From Plasmodiophora brassicae (taxonomy: Eukaryota; Endomyxa: Phytomyxea; Phytomyxea; Plasmodiophorida): a stretch of DNA of 64,000 nt. The position numbers and the translations under genes are program-made. Location: the NCBI GenBank assembly GCA_036867785.1, contig CP145419.1:372001-436000 (forward strand), read 5' to 3'. Position 1 is the first letter of the stretch; each line of letters opens with the position of its first letter. Of this stretch, positions 53,412 through 63,800 are shown one piece after another. The notes beneath the pieces were generated by a model. That model had not been told where the DNA came from. It searched no databases and saw nothing but the letters and a program-made list of their open reading frames with translations.

Positions 53412-53687
53412 TGCCCCGGTGGCGACTCACGACGCCGACAGCTCCAGCGGCGAAGATACTTCTGGGGACATTCATGGTGGTACTCGATTTCGAAGAGTCG
53501 AATCTGGCAGCAGAGATACTTCAGTTCAGTGGGGGCTCATCTTCGAAGTGTATCTGCACGCAAGTGCATTATGTCAGGGGCCAACATGATTCTGTGACGA
53601 CCAGATCAACCTGAGGAGCAAGTGTGCACTGCAGCGAGTCGAGTTTAACTGGGGTCGTAGCAGCAGTGGTAAATCCCCCAGAGGGCC
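53412..53687. promoter_or_regulatory. Divergent promoter region between two coiled-coil genes
   Basis: 276 bp separate the start codons of two head-to-head genes whose products are both long coiled-coil proteins. No TATA-like element is evident. A shared bidirectional promoter is inferred from the arrangement. Confidence 0.35.
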
Positions 53688-55244
53688 ATGTCGACAGCAG
53701 CAGACCGGCGGGCTCTGCTCCGTCTCCCGAAGCGGAAGGCCCTGCACCAGCGAATCAGACCAGCTGCCACACTTGCGAGTCAGGCCAGGTCAGTGTCCCG
53801 CAAATCGGACACGACAGCGCCCAGGAGACGACGCGTTAAGAAGACCACGACGGCGACGGCCAAGGTACGGATCGCGAACGTCGACGCAGGAACATCAACA
53901 GACGACGGTGACAACGAGGAGAACATCCAGAAGAAGATCAACGAGCTCAAACGGTTCGCTGCACGTGTAATCGATCAGGCGCCTGTCTCGACACCAAAAC
54001 CGGCAGACGATGACGATGTCGAACTGGAAGGCTTGCTGGTCAAAGAGCAAGCGCGCGTCGACTTGGAGCGTGATGCTGATGAACGACGTGCGATTGCCTG
54101 GCAGCGGGTCGAGATGGACGTCAAGCAATTTCGCGAGCAGCAAACGACGGTGCTCGAGTCCAATCTACAGTGCGCTCAAGAAAGCTTCAAACGTCGTCAG
54201 GACGCGAAACTCAAAAGTATCGCAGACGACCTGAGAAAGCAGCTGGCCGACAGAATCAAGGCAGCTCGAACAGTCAGCGATGAACGTATGGCCGAGAGGG
54301 TCGCAGACCTTCAGAAAACGTACGCGGCGAAAACGGAGGAGGAGGAGGCTCGCGTCAGGAAAGAGTTCGACGAGGAGCTCGAGAAAAGGGCCGAATCGGT
54401 ACAGGCAGCGTGGCGCACACAGCACGAGGCGAGGATGGCTGAACTCGACCGAGAGCTCGCTGAGGATCGTCTGCGACGCATCAGGAAACAACGGGCAGAT
54501 CACGAATCGGCCCTGCAGAATGAGATCGTTGACATTAGACATGCATACGCCAAGGAAACAGACGATATCTTGAGCAAGACCAAGAACGATTTGGAGGTCA
54601 AGAAGCGGACGCGGGTCGCCGAACTACGAGAGCGCTTGGAAGCAGAGCGTGACGAGAGCATCGCTGAACTGGAACGAACGCTTGCTGAGGATATGGAGAA
54701 GGACCTTCGCAAAGTCGAGAAGGAATGTCGACATCAAACTTCGACAAGACTCGATGAGCTCAAGGCCGCATACGACCGCGAGAAGTCGTTGACGCTGACG
54801 GACGTGTACTCAAGAGCGCAGCAGACGGCAGAGGCCCAAATAAGGAACCTACGACAGCAGCACGAAGCTGATCTGGCGGAAACAATCGCGTCCGAGCAAC
54901 GGCGACTCGAAGCAGAGCACCTGTCCAGGTTGGAGGCTGACAAGGAAAGGCATGCCGCAATGATTGCACAAATTATGCACGACATCAGCGTTAAGTTCCT
55001 GGCCGAGCACGACGACTGCGGTCTGGCGGCACACCTGAAATCCAGCGACGTTGCAATGAAGGACAAGATCGCAAAGATGGCCGGGTGCATTAGCGACCTG
55101 CGAAGAAGACTGAAGGAATCGACAACCTGCAATACGTGCAGAAAGCTGTTGGCGTACAACGCCGAATTGCTATCAAGAGGCAGCAGCAGGCAGCCGAGAG
55201 ATCGACCGCACGGTGACAGTAGCGCATCCGAAATCGAAGAATAA
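53688..55244 (+). CDS. Coiled-coil protein, 518 residues, CEP-like
   Basis: Intronless. The N-terminal 60 residues are very basic (RRALLRLPKRKALHQRIRPA, RRRRVKKTTTATAKV), followed by an acidic linker. From about residue 110 to 470 it is nearly continuous coiled coil rich in Glu, Arg, Lys and Ala (EEEARVRKEFDEELEKRAES, VAELRERLEAERDESIAELE). It ends with a short Cys pair (TCNTCRKLLAYNAELL) and an acidic tail SSASEIEE. The pattern of long parallel helices with basic head and acidic tail is like centriolar or ciliary coiled-coil proteins, which fits an organism with a flagellum, but composition alone cannot identify it. Confidence 0.75.
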   Translation: MSTAADRRALLRLPKRKALHQRIRPAATLASQARSVSRKSDTTAPRRRRVKKTTTATAKVRIANVDAGTSTDDGDNEENIQKKINELKRFAARVIDQAPVSTPKPADDDDVELEGLLVKEQARVDLERDADERRAIAWQRVEMDVKQFREQQTTVLESNLQCAQESFKRRQDAKLKSIADDLRKQLADRIKAARTVSDERMAERVADLQKTYAAKTEEEEARVRKEFDEELEKRAESVQAAWRTQHEARMAELDRELAEDRLRRIRKQRADHESALQNEIVDIRHAYAKETDDILSKTKNDLEVKKRTRVAELRERLEAERDESIAELERTLAEDMEKDLRKVEKECRHQTSTRLDELKAAYDREKSLTLTDVYSRAQQTAEAQIRNLRQQHEADLAETIASEQRRLEAEHLSRLEADKERHAAMIAQIMHDISVKFLAEHDDCGLAAHLKSSDVAMKDKIAKMAGCISDLRRRLKESTTCNTCRKLLAYNAELLSRGSSRQPRDRPHGDSSASEIEE

Positions 55245-55301
55245 CGCGATCGACACGTTTGTAGGGCAATAAAACTGCAGATGTAGAAGCAATGACAATC
55301 G

Positions 55302-58300
55302 TTACGACGCTGTTTGACGACGTCGCTTCATTTGCGAATTCGCACCTGATGACTGTGAGCCATTACGTTGTTCAATAGCCTGCTTGATTCGTTTGCTTCG
55401 TATTGTTGCCGCGCGTTCACCGTTTCCGAAGAAAGCCTCCAGCTTGGTCTGATACATGGGATTGCGTTGGCGTTCGAGGACAGGCCCGATTTGCTCGTCG
55501 AGACGGTCTGACGTCCACCCCATCTTAACTGCACAGAACTGTCGAAGCTGTTCCACATAAAGTGGTGCCCACTGGAAGCGTTCCTCGCTCAAGTCGACAA
55601 CAGGGTTGAGGTATGTTGTTCGCACATCAGCAGGTGGGAAATCGCGCGCCACCTGCCAATTTCGTCTAACGTTGCGATGGGACAGCTTGAACTTGTTCAG
55701 CCGTGCGCGCTTATCGGGGGCGTCGCCATCCACGACAGCATCGCTGTCGACACCGTCAGCATCGTCGTCGTTCTTGTCCGACTTATCGGATTCAACTGCA
55801 TCTGAATAGACCCAGTCTCGAAAATCCTCAAGGCTGTCGAACGCGTTGACAATCTCGATGGCATTGACGACCCCAATACCATGGACGCCTTCGGTGTAGT
55901 CACTTCCGAGGAGAAGCGCCATTCGAATCAGCTTTTCGCGGTCAACGCCGAGTTCGCGTTCGAAGTCTTCAAGGACATATCTCTCGACCTGCTTGTCCTG
56001 GCTGAACATGTGCCGGTAGACGTTCCGTGCGCCAAACAGGAAGACATCCGAATCGTCGGTTACAACCCCGTCAACAAGACCGAGCGTTTCGAGAGCCGCA
56101 CATTGCGCTTCGGCTTCAGCAGGTGCAACGATAAACGGAATACCGAACAGGCGAAGAAGCTGTTGCGTTTCCTCGATCATCTCGCTCGTAACGTGATCGG
56201 CATCACGCATCTGCTTTTGCTGGGCAGCGTTCATAGCGGCCAGCTCATCCTGTGCCGCATTCTCCATCTCTAGTAACGATGCCGATGTGTTTGCTATTGC
56301 TGCATGATTTCTTGGAGGCGACATGTCCACCATCACTTGATGCGAGTGCTTCCCCGCCTCACTTGTCGATTCCGATGCAACTGCCGACGACGCCGGTCGA
56401 CTTCTTGGTAGCGACAGTTCACTTGGTGTCAATGCCATCGGTGACGGCAAGGAGGCAGCGTCACAACATCCTGCGTCCACAGCGCCAATTGCAGGTTTGG
56501 ATACGGTATCGTCTGAGACACTAGTAGCAGAAGGGCCACCCAGACCTTCAGAAGCCCTGGCTGTGGAGGAACTCGGAAGTGCAACGTTGGCCTGGGCGGT
56601 ACCAGGCTTTGCAGACTGCGGTCGCCGATGATCATCTGAAAGGGGCAGTGACGTCTCAGCGACATCACCGTGTACACGGGACGCATCAGGAGCAGGTTCG
56701 CGAAGGTTGATTGCTGATGAACGTACTTGGTCTTGGGATGACAGATCGAACTCCACTGATAGCTCACGAGTCGGCGACGGATGACGCTGAGGAATTAGAG
56801 TTTGAATGTTGACTGCGACAGGATCTTTCTGAGGCGGACTGTCGGTAATGAGTGTTGGCGTCGGCAGACCGGTTGTCAATGGGATAGCACGCTCGGGCGA
56901 TGTCGTAGGCGACGGACTGTCGAAGCTGAGCGTCGGTGTTGGTGGGCAACTCTCTACCTGAGTATTTTCAGGTGACGCTGCACTTGTCAAAGGTTCCGAC
57001 GAAGCCGTTTGTGAGGCTGAACTCATCTCTTTCGTTAACGATGACTTCCGTTGAAGCAGGTAGAAATTCAATCGCGAGTTACGCATATTGAGGAGCTTGC
57101 TGATTCCTGAATCAGGAGCGGGGGCAACTTCAGGCGTCGCAACTTCAGGAGTCTCGGGGACGACATCTTCGCGAAGAGAAATTGCTTGCGAATCCTCGGC
57201 AACGACGTGCTGGACATATTCAACATCATCATCACTGAACAGGTTGTCGATTTCAGCAGAACGATCAACAAGTGGTAGCACCTCTCGCTCTTCGGGAATA
57301 GATTTGTTGGAACGCTTGCATGAAACACAAGGCAGCGAATTGTCACCCCTGTTCTTAGTGGCACAGAACGGGCAACTCCAATGCTGAACCGGGTCAAGCC
57401 TACCATGACGGCAGCGTTGACATGAATTTCGAATGGCCATGTTGACGAAATCACATTGAGCACATGTCCAATCAGTCATGTGGAGCTGGTCCAGACGAAA
57501 TGAAGCCGGTTCGGCGGCTTCCCAGCTTTCAGATAACTGGCGAGATTTCGTCGGCGCTGGTTGCGGTTCGGGCGCTTTCACAAAGTAGAACGACGAATCG
57601 GGCTGTGAAGCAATGGCATGTGTCGGCTGCCCATGCTCGGTCCCGTCTACGTTCATGTTCTCGCGGATCTGATTGACGCGTCGATTGAAGGCGCTGGTGG
57701 ACAGAAACTGGGACAATTGCGCCCCGCTAAAGTCGCTTGGTGTATCACTGGCCGCTACGAGTGCGACTCGGGTATCATGGGCACGATCCTCGCGAAGTTT
57801 CTCCATTATCTCAAACTGCATCGAGTATGGCAGAGCCGCCAGTGCAATCGGGTCGTTGACGTCGAATCCGTCGGGAACGTCGATCTCCAGATCATCGCCG
57901 CCATCATCGTCTTCACTATCGTCGCTTCCGAACAGGTCCACAAATTCGTCAACGACGTTAGAGGTTTCATGTGAGATCTCGACAGATGTTGAGTCGCCAC
58001 CATTAACCAGCCTCTCGCGAAGCTCCTTGATCGTCTTCACCTTCAGCTGCGCAAGCAGTATCTTCTCGGCAGTGCGCTTCACAGCAGCCTCGCTACGATC
58101 ACGAAGACGTCGGCGCGCGGCAAGCGTCTTCCGTTTCAGCATGGGCGCCGGCCCATCAAACACGAAGACGGGTCGAATCCCGAACACCAGCAAACGGCAG
58201 ATGCGCCGAATCATCCCGACCAGATGCGCATCGTTCCGCACCTTGCCGTCTTCGTCCCGCATCGCCTTCAGGAACTGCACCAGCCATAGAGACGCGTCGA

Positions 58301-58385
58301 TGGCGAGGACTCGCGCCGATAGCCCCGACAAGGGCAGTCGTCGGCCGCATGCGGACAGCAGTGTCCACAATCCCTTTACACCCAT
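55302..58385 (-). CDS. ERCC5: XPG/Rad2-type structure-specific endonuclease with two RanBP2-type zinc fingers in the spacer
   Basis: Intronless, 1,027 residues. The N-terminal nuclease region is MGVKGLWTLLSACGRRLPLS, VLAIDASLWLVQFLKAMRDE and RPVFVFDGPAPMLKRKTL. The internal region (about residues 735-860) is LFGIPFIVAPAEAEAQCAAL, VTDDSDVFLFGARNVYRHMF and LLLGSDYTEGVHGIGVVNAI, keeping the acidic metal ligands. The long spacer between these halves is the mark of XPG/Rad2 among FEN1-family proteins. Inside it are two zinc fingers at about residues 304-325 (WTCAQCDFVN...SCQRC) and 335-355 (WSCPFCATKN...PCVSC). A basic C terminus (RSKRIKQAIEQ, KRRRQ) looks like an NLS. It makes the 3' incision in nucleotide excision repair. 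Confidence 0.93.
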   Translation of the reverse strand: MGVKGLWTLLSACGRRLPLSGLSARVLAIDASLWLVQFLKAMRDEDGKVRNDAHLVGMIRRICRLLVFGIRPVFVFDGPAPMLKRKTLAARRRLRDRSEAAVKRTAEKILLAQLKVKTIKELRERLVNGGDSTSVEISHETSNVVDEFVDLFGSDDSEDDDGGDDLEIDVPDGFDVNDPIALAALPYSMQFEIMEKLREDRAHDTRVALVAASDTPSDFSGAQLSQFLSTSAFNRRVNQIRENMNVDGTEHGQPTHAIASQPDSSFYFVKAPEPQPAPTKSRQLSESWEAAEPASFRLDQLHMTDWTCAQCDFVNMAIRNSCQRCRHGRLDPVQHWSCPFCATKNRGDNSLPCVSCKRSNKSIPEEREVLPLVDRSAEIDNLFSDDDVEYVQHVVAEDSQAISLREDVVPETPEVATPEVAPAPDSGISKLLNMRNSRLNFYLLQRKSSLTKEMSSASQTASSEPLTSAASPENTQVESCPPTPTLSFDSPSPTTSPERAIPLTTGLPTPTLITDSPPQKDPVAVNIQTLIPQRHPSPTRELSVEFDLSSQDQVRSSAINLREPAPDASRVHGDVAETSLPLSDDHRRPQSAKPGTAQANVALPSSSTARASEGLGGPSATSVSDDTVSKPAIGAVDAGCCDAASLPSPMALTPSELSLPRSRPASSAVASESTSEAGKHSHQVMVDMSPPRNHAAIANTSASLLEMENAAQDELAAMNAAQQKQMRDADHVTSEMIEETQQLLRLFGIPFIVAPAEAEAQCAALETLGLVDGVVTDDSDVFLFGARNVYRHMFSQDKQVERYVLEDFERELGVDREKLIRMALLLGSDYTEGVHGIGVVNAIEIVNAFDSLEDFRDWVYSDAVESDKSDKNDDDADGVDSDAVVDGDAPDKRARLNKFKLSHRNVRRNWQVARDFPPADVRTTYLNPVVDLSEERFQWAPLYVEQLRQFCAVKMGWTSDRLDEQIGPVLERQRNPMYQTKLEAFFGNGERAATIRSKRIKQAIEQRNGSQSSGANSQMKRRRQTAS

Positions 58386-58691
58386 TCGCGGACTGCGCTC
58401 TACGTACTGTAGCTACTTTTCCTGCCACCCACAGTGGATGGTCAACACGTCTTCACATTACTCACCACTTGAAACGTCGTTCTTTGTACTCTGTTGTGTA
58501 CGGTATGCATGTCACTGGAATATAAATATAGTTGGAATCAAGAACACAATCATTCCCGAATGCGGAAACCGCATCGGCTCGGTAAAATCGGCTCGGTATC
58601 GGCGATATTTTTAGTGTGGACGAGAGTGACTGCTAGACCGTCGCGGATTGTCGGGACAGTCAGATTGTTTTGTGTTTGGTCGGACAGAGCC
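58386..58691. promoter_or_regulatory. Divergent upstream region of XPG and the NTT translocase
   Basis: About 306 bp between head-to-head start codons. A TATA-like tataaatata lies at 58521-58530, about 160 bp upstream of the translocase ATG. The assignment rests on position and sequence resemblance only. Confidence 0.4.
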
Positions 58692-60263
58692 ATGAGTGCC
58701 TACTGGCCTGTTGAGCCTCATGAGAACAAGAAAGTGGTTCCGATGGTCGTCATGATGTTTTTGATCGCGTTCTGCTACACGTTGCTGCGCGACCTTAAGG
58801 ATGTCCTCGTCCTTGATACAATGACCACGTCGGCGATGCCGTTCCTGAAACTCGGTCTCACGCTGCCGGCGTCGGTTATTATCATGTTAACGTACACGAA
58901 GATGACGACGAAGATGTCGTCATCGTCCATCTTCTACTCGTTCATGGCATTCTTTATCTCGTTCTTCCTGCTGTACGGCGCTGTTCTTTACCCGCTGCAA
59001 GAATGGATCGAACCTGGCGATGAATGGATCAGTCAGTTCGTTAAGCCGACGAAAGAAGACTATGAGAATGCGCACAAGTCTGGTAAACCTGTTCTGGGGA
59101 GGGACGACTGCACGTTTCCGCAAGGCCTTGCACCTGTGATGATGATCCTCGGGCGGTGGTCGACTGCATTACTCTACGTCATGTCGGAACTGTGGGGATC
59201 GGTTGTTCTGTCCCTGCTCTTCTGGGGATATGCCAACGAGATCTGCCGGACGGATGAGGCCAAGCGATTCTACTTCCTCTTCAACATTGGAGCCAACTTC
59301 TCGCTCATGTTCAGCGGCGCCATTCTCATCACGATAGGGGCCATCACGGGCGACAAGAAGTCAACCAAATCGTCGGGCGATGCCATGTACCCTCTGCTGG
59401 GGTTGGTCGTCGTGTTCGGATGCGTTATCGTCGCCATCTATCGATGGATGCAGAACAACGTGCTCACTGACCCGAGGCTATACGCTCCACTTGGAGCTGA
59501 AGCTGGAGCCAAGAAACGCGGCAAGGTGAAGCTCGGATTCACTGAGGGCTTGAAGGTCGTCTTCACATCATCGTACGTCGCGTACATTGGCATTATCGTC
59601 ATGATGTATGGGATGTGTGTCAACTTCGTCGAGATCTACTATAAGGACGCCTGGAGGCACTACTTCCCATCGGTCGGACAAAAGCTGATGTTCTCAGGGG
59701 CCTTCTCCATGGGCACCGGCGTCGTGGCATTGCTGCTGCTGATCTTTGTCGGTGGAAAGGCAATTCGAACTATCGGCTGGACGCGGACCGCCTTGATCTC
59801 ACCGATTTCCATCGTCACGGTCGGGGTCCCGTTCATGGCCCTGTTCATGTTCCAGAAGCGATTCAGTTTCATGGCCAGCGCTGTCCTGGTTGCACTCGGC
59901 TACATCGCTGTTGTCATTGCCAAGTCGTTCAAGTACTCGTTCTTTGACCCTACGAAGGAAATGGCTTTCATACCGCTCGGAGAGGATCGAGGTCGCGCCA
60001 AGGCAGCCGTCGACGTCGTCGGTGCCCGCCTGGGCAAATCTGGGGGCGGTTTGATTCAGATCGTCCTCCTAAACTGCTTTGGCACGAAAGACGTCTCTGG
60101 GATCGTCGAAGTTCTCGTCGTGCTGACCATGGTCATGGTCGCCATCTGGATCGTCGGTACAGTCTCGCTGGGCAAACAATATCGCGCCAAGGTCGGTGAG
60201 CACGAAGAGCGCCCGATAACCGTTGTCGTCGCCAAAGCCACGCCTGCACCTGAAACCTGTTGA
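58692..60263 (+). CDS. ATP/ADP translocase of the NTT (TLC) family
   Basis: Intronless, 523 residues, ATG at 58692 (MSAYWPVEPHENKKVVPMVV). The opening matches NTT proteins: WPVEPHENKKVVPM then FCYTLLRDLKDVLVLDT, the conserved NTT N-terminal motif with paired charges. Further landmarks are YGAVLYPLQEWIEP, LFWGYANEICRTDEAKRFY, NIGANFSLMFSGAI, SSYVAYIGIIVMMYGMCVNF, VEIYYKDAWRHYFPS, FDPTKEMAFIPLGEDRGRAK with KAAVDVVGARLGKSGGGLIQ, and a Lys-rich end. About 11-12 membrane segments. NTTs exchange ATP for ADP or import nucleotides, unlike mitochondrial carriers. In eukaryotes without plastids they are known mainly from intracellular parasites and are attributed to bacterial transfer. No targeting peptide is seen, so a plasma-membrane location is plausible. 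Confidence 0.95.
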   Translation: MSAYWPVEPHENKKVVPMVVMMFLIAFCYTLLRDLKDVLVLDTMTTSAMPFLKLGLTLPASVIIMLTYTKMTTKMSSSSIFYSFMAFFISFFLLYGAVLYPLQEWIEPGDEWISQFVKPTKEDYENAHKSGKPVLGRDDCTFPQGLAPVMMILGRWSTALLYVMSELWGSVVLSLLFWGYANEICRTDEAKRFYFLFNIGANFSLMFSGAILITIGAITGDKKSTKSSGDAMYPLLGLVVVFGCVIVAIYRWMQNNVLTDPRLYAPLGAEAGAKKRGKVKLGFTEGLKVVFTSSYVAYIGIIVMMYGMCVNFVEIYYKDAWRHYFPSVGQKLMFSGAFSMGTGVVALLLLIFVGGKAIRTIGWTRTALISPISIVTVGVPFMALFMFQKRFSFMASAVLVALGYIAVVIAKSFKYSFFDPTKEMAFIPLGEDRGRAKAAVDVVGARLGKSGGGLIQIVLLNCFGTKDVSGIVEVLVVLTMVMVAIWIVGTVSLGKQYRAKVGEHEERPITVVVAKATPAPETC

Positions 60264-60885
60264 ACCTACCACTGCTCTGCCCACAACATCAATTGAATGA
60301 AGCATCCAAATAGTTTTGCAGCGTATTGTCTCGTCATCGAAGCGTCGGGGCGGTGTGGGGAGTGAACTGCGTGAGAGGAAAACGGTCTTCGTCGACTTCG
60401 GGGTCCTGTGCCTACCCCCGGTGACTGGTCGGCAACCGAGGCTGCTGTGCGGCTGTTGGGTTGTGTCGAGGGTTGCCGAAGCAGCTGTTCATTACGGATG
60501 TTACGATCGGCGTGTCGCAGGCTGTCCCTCCTTGAGGCGGTCCTGCTCGTGGGAACTCCCGACCCATTCGCAACGACGATTGCCGGTGCCACGAGCACCG
60601 TATCTGCTGTGACTCTCTTCTGTTTCCCGCTATGTGCCTGGGTTCCCGAGAACCGCTTCGCCGTCCCTGCACATGAAATGCACTCGCCGTCTCCACGCCT
60701 GCGAGCGATGTGATACATAGGAATGCAAGTTCCACAAGCAGCACATCAGGGGTTTCAGACGTATTCGCTGGACAGTCGTACTCATGTGCGATTCCCAGGT
60801 AACACGATGAGTGTGTCGTGCAGTGCTGCATGTCACAGCATTCGGCCTCCCAAGGTCAAACAGCTTCGGTGTGGGTCTGCTGCCG
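60264..60885. other. Intergenic stretch upstream of the dynein gene
   Basis: Several frames are open on both strands because of GC bias, but none shows a domain, a signal peptide or consistent splice joins. The part just before 60886 may be the dynein 5' UTR or an upstream exon. No gene is called. Confidence 0.45.
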
Positions 60886-63800
60886 ATGGCGGCAGTCGAC
60901 CCTCGGCAAGAGTGGTTCATTGATGTTGTCAGTTGCGGCCTGGAGGTCGGGAAAGATGCTATTCAAGGGGTGCTGTCCAGTTCCCCGGGTTCGTCTTGCA
61001 ACTGGGCATCGTTATACATTTTATTCACGGCCGACGTGTCAGGGACGATAAAGACGTTTCTAGACGAGGCGCCAGTAGGCTCACAACTGGTCCTCCACAC
61101 TGTTGAGGAAGTCATTCCAGGGAACGATGAGGGCACGGACGCTGTCGTCGTCGCCAAGCCATCTCTTTCTGGCGCAAACTTGCGCGATGTCGATCGCAAA
61201 CGGGCAATCTATTTCATCAAGAACGTAAACGGCTCCGTGAACGCAAAGTCGCTGAGCGCCCAGCTGTCTTATTCCGTTCTTCCCGGAGCATCGCTCAACA
61301 TGCTCAACCAAATCTGTTCGAACGTCTTTATCACCATGGTCGATCCGGCCACTGCAGAGGTCAGGAACAGCACGCGAACTGGCGATAGTTTCTGCTTATC
61401 GATGTGCTGTTTACCAGAACGGAGCGCCGGGCGAGAACTTGCATATTCGCAGCGAACTTACTTCAAATTTGAATAAGTTTATAAGTCAAATGGAACACAC
61501 AATTCAGCAAGTAGGAGGAGACGTTCTGCTGCAAATGCCGGACGTAAGATTTTACGGTTGGTACCGCTATTGAAGCCGCTGACGCTCGATAACTTAGGTC
61601 GAGCTAGCACAAATATTGTCGTTGCGGCAAGAGATGAATGTCGACCTGTTTACTCAGCTCGAAGCAGCGCTGGAAGAATGGTCTGGCGTAATCGCGTCTG
61701 TTATTGAGACGGAAACCGCCAAGGAGGTCGAAACGTTTCGCGGTCCTCTCGCCGAGATCAACTTTTGGCGCAACCGCAACGCCATACTGACATCACTTGT
61801 CGAACAACTTAATTCTGAATTAGTGAAACAGACTCTCAAAGTTCTTGAGGACCTACAGCTTGACTCCATTCCGGTCTTCAAAGAGCGTACCGCCGAGCTA
61901 AACAAGCTCTATGTTGAAGCCAAGGACAATGTTAAATTCTTGGCGACACTGGAACGACATTTCAAGAAGATCACGACGGGTATGACCGATGGACGAGTAT
62001 TATCCCTGGAACTGCTGTTGCGCTGAGCACGTAACGTGACAATAGGTGGCCTTGCTTCAATGGCTGAGAGGATACCTTCCATGATGAATGCTTTGAGGAT
62101 GGTGTGGATCATCTCCCGACACTACAACAAGGACGAGCGAATGGTTCCGCTTATGTGCCTCATAGCACAGCAGATCGCAACGAACGTTGCGAACGAGATC
62201 AACGTCAAGACAATCTTCAGGAAGAAGCCAAAGTCAGTTCCGATTTAGTCCACATGTCAGCTGCTGTTACCTTCTCACTCGCCGACCGTCCCTTCTATCC
62301 AGAGTTGCGATGGCGACGATTGAAACCGCACGCGAAGTTCTCCTCACCTGGTTCTCATCGTATAAGGCGGCCCGTCTCAAGGTTAGACAGTATATGTTTG
62401 CGAGTTCTGTGTTAATAACGTAATCGCGTACAGATCGAAAGTCTTGGTATGGAAAACCGTTGGGAGTTCGATCGCAAGAAGTTGTTTGATCAGACGAATT
62501 ACATGGCGCGAATCTGCGAAAATCTGTATCAGATAGCGGAAACGCTTTCGCAGTTCAACCAGTTCCTTGGCAACGACCTCAAACGTATGACGAAGGACAC
62601 AGTTGGCATTGAGGAAGTCATCCAGAAAGTGGACAACTTGGTCACTCCTCTTGAGAATCTCCCGTTCAACGTGTTCGATATGCGATACAATACGTCGTGG
62701 GAGCAGGTCATGAAGAGCTTCAACGAGAAAGTGCTCGAAATCGAAATCCGAACGAAGAATTTCATCACAAATTCATTCCAGAAGCTGCGGTCTGCCGAAG
62801 GTGCCTTTCAACTGCTCTGGAACTTCAACCGGATCAACACTCGAGAAGCGTTCCGCAATGAGATGGCCGACAAATTCAAACTTGTTCTGCGACAGTACCG
62901 TGTTGAGGTGGAGCACATTCAGCAGCTGTTCCGGGATCACAAGGATACCCCTCCACTGCCGAAGAATCAGCCTCCCGTTGCGGGTTCCATTGCCTGGGCT
63001 ATGTCACTCTACCTTACGATGAAGAAGACGATTCTGAAGCTACAGAAACTGGAGAATCTGCTCACCAGTGAAGCTGGCAAGCCTGTAGCCGAGTTCTATG
63101 TCTCCGTTGCTCAAGAAATCTCGCAGTTTCAGATTGAATTGCAAGACCAATGGAAAGGGACCGTTAACGAGATCGTTACGCGCCGACTGAAACAGTCGAT
63201 CCTGGCAAGGCACCCACAGAACGGCGCCGTCATCGTTAACTTCTCCCCGGATCTCATACAAGTTATTCGGGAGGCCCGCTATATGGACAGGCTCGGCCTG
63301 GCTATCCCCAGGCTGGCGTTGGACGTGTCATTGCAATCACAGACGTTCCATTCGTCAGTGTCGTACCTGAACGGCATGCTTCAGGATTACTACCAAGTCC
63401 TCAGTCTCTTGAACCCCATCGAAACCGAACTACTCAAGGACAAGATCCAGGAGCTGAACAGCATCCTTGACGCGGGCTTCGATCCGCTAAACTGGAATTC
63501 GCTCGGCATTGCAGACTTCGTCCACTCCTGTAATCGCGGGATTACCGAATTTAACTCGATCGTGAACCGCGTTACGAAGAACCGCGCTTCCATTGAAGAC
63601 ATCATTAGCGAAATTGAGAACGCGCAGCTGTTCAATCCAGACAAGTTGCAGCAGCTGTTCAGAATTGAAGACTTCCGCGACCTCATCGAGAAGCAGCGCA
63701 GGACGACCACTGACGTCCTGATGCGGAAGTATGCCTCAATCCACACGATGATGCTGAAGATCGAGGAATCCGTCGCTCTCACCGACACGGGTCGCTGCGC

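Noticed and set aside
60412-60831. A 139-residue minus-strand open frame before the dynein gene
   Set aside because: Competing frames of similar length occur on both strands, composition is not protein-like, and no splice or domain evidence exists.
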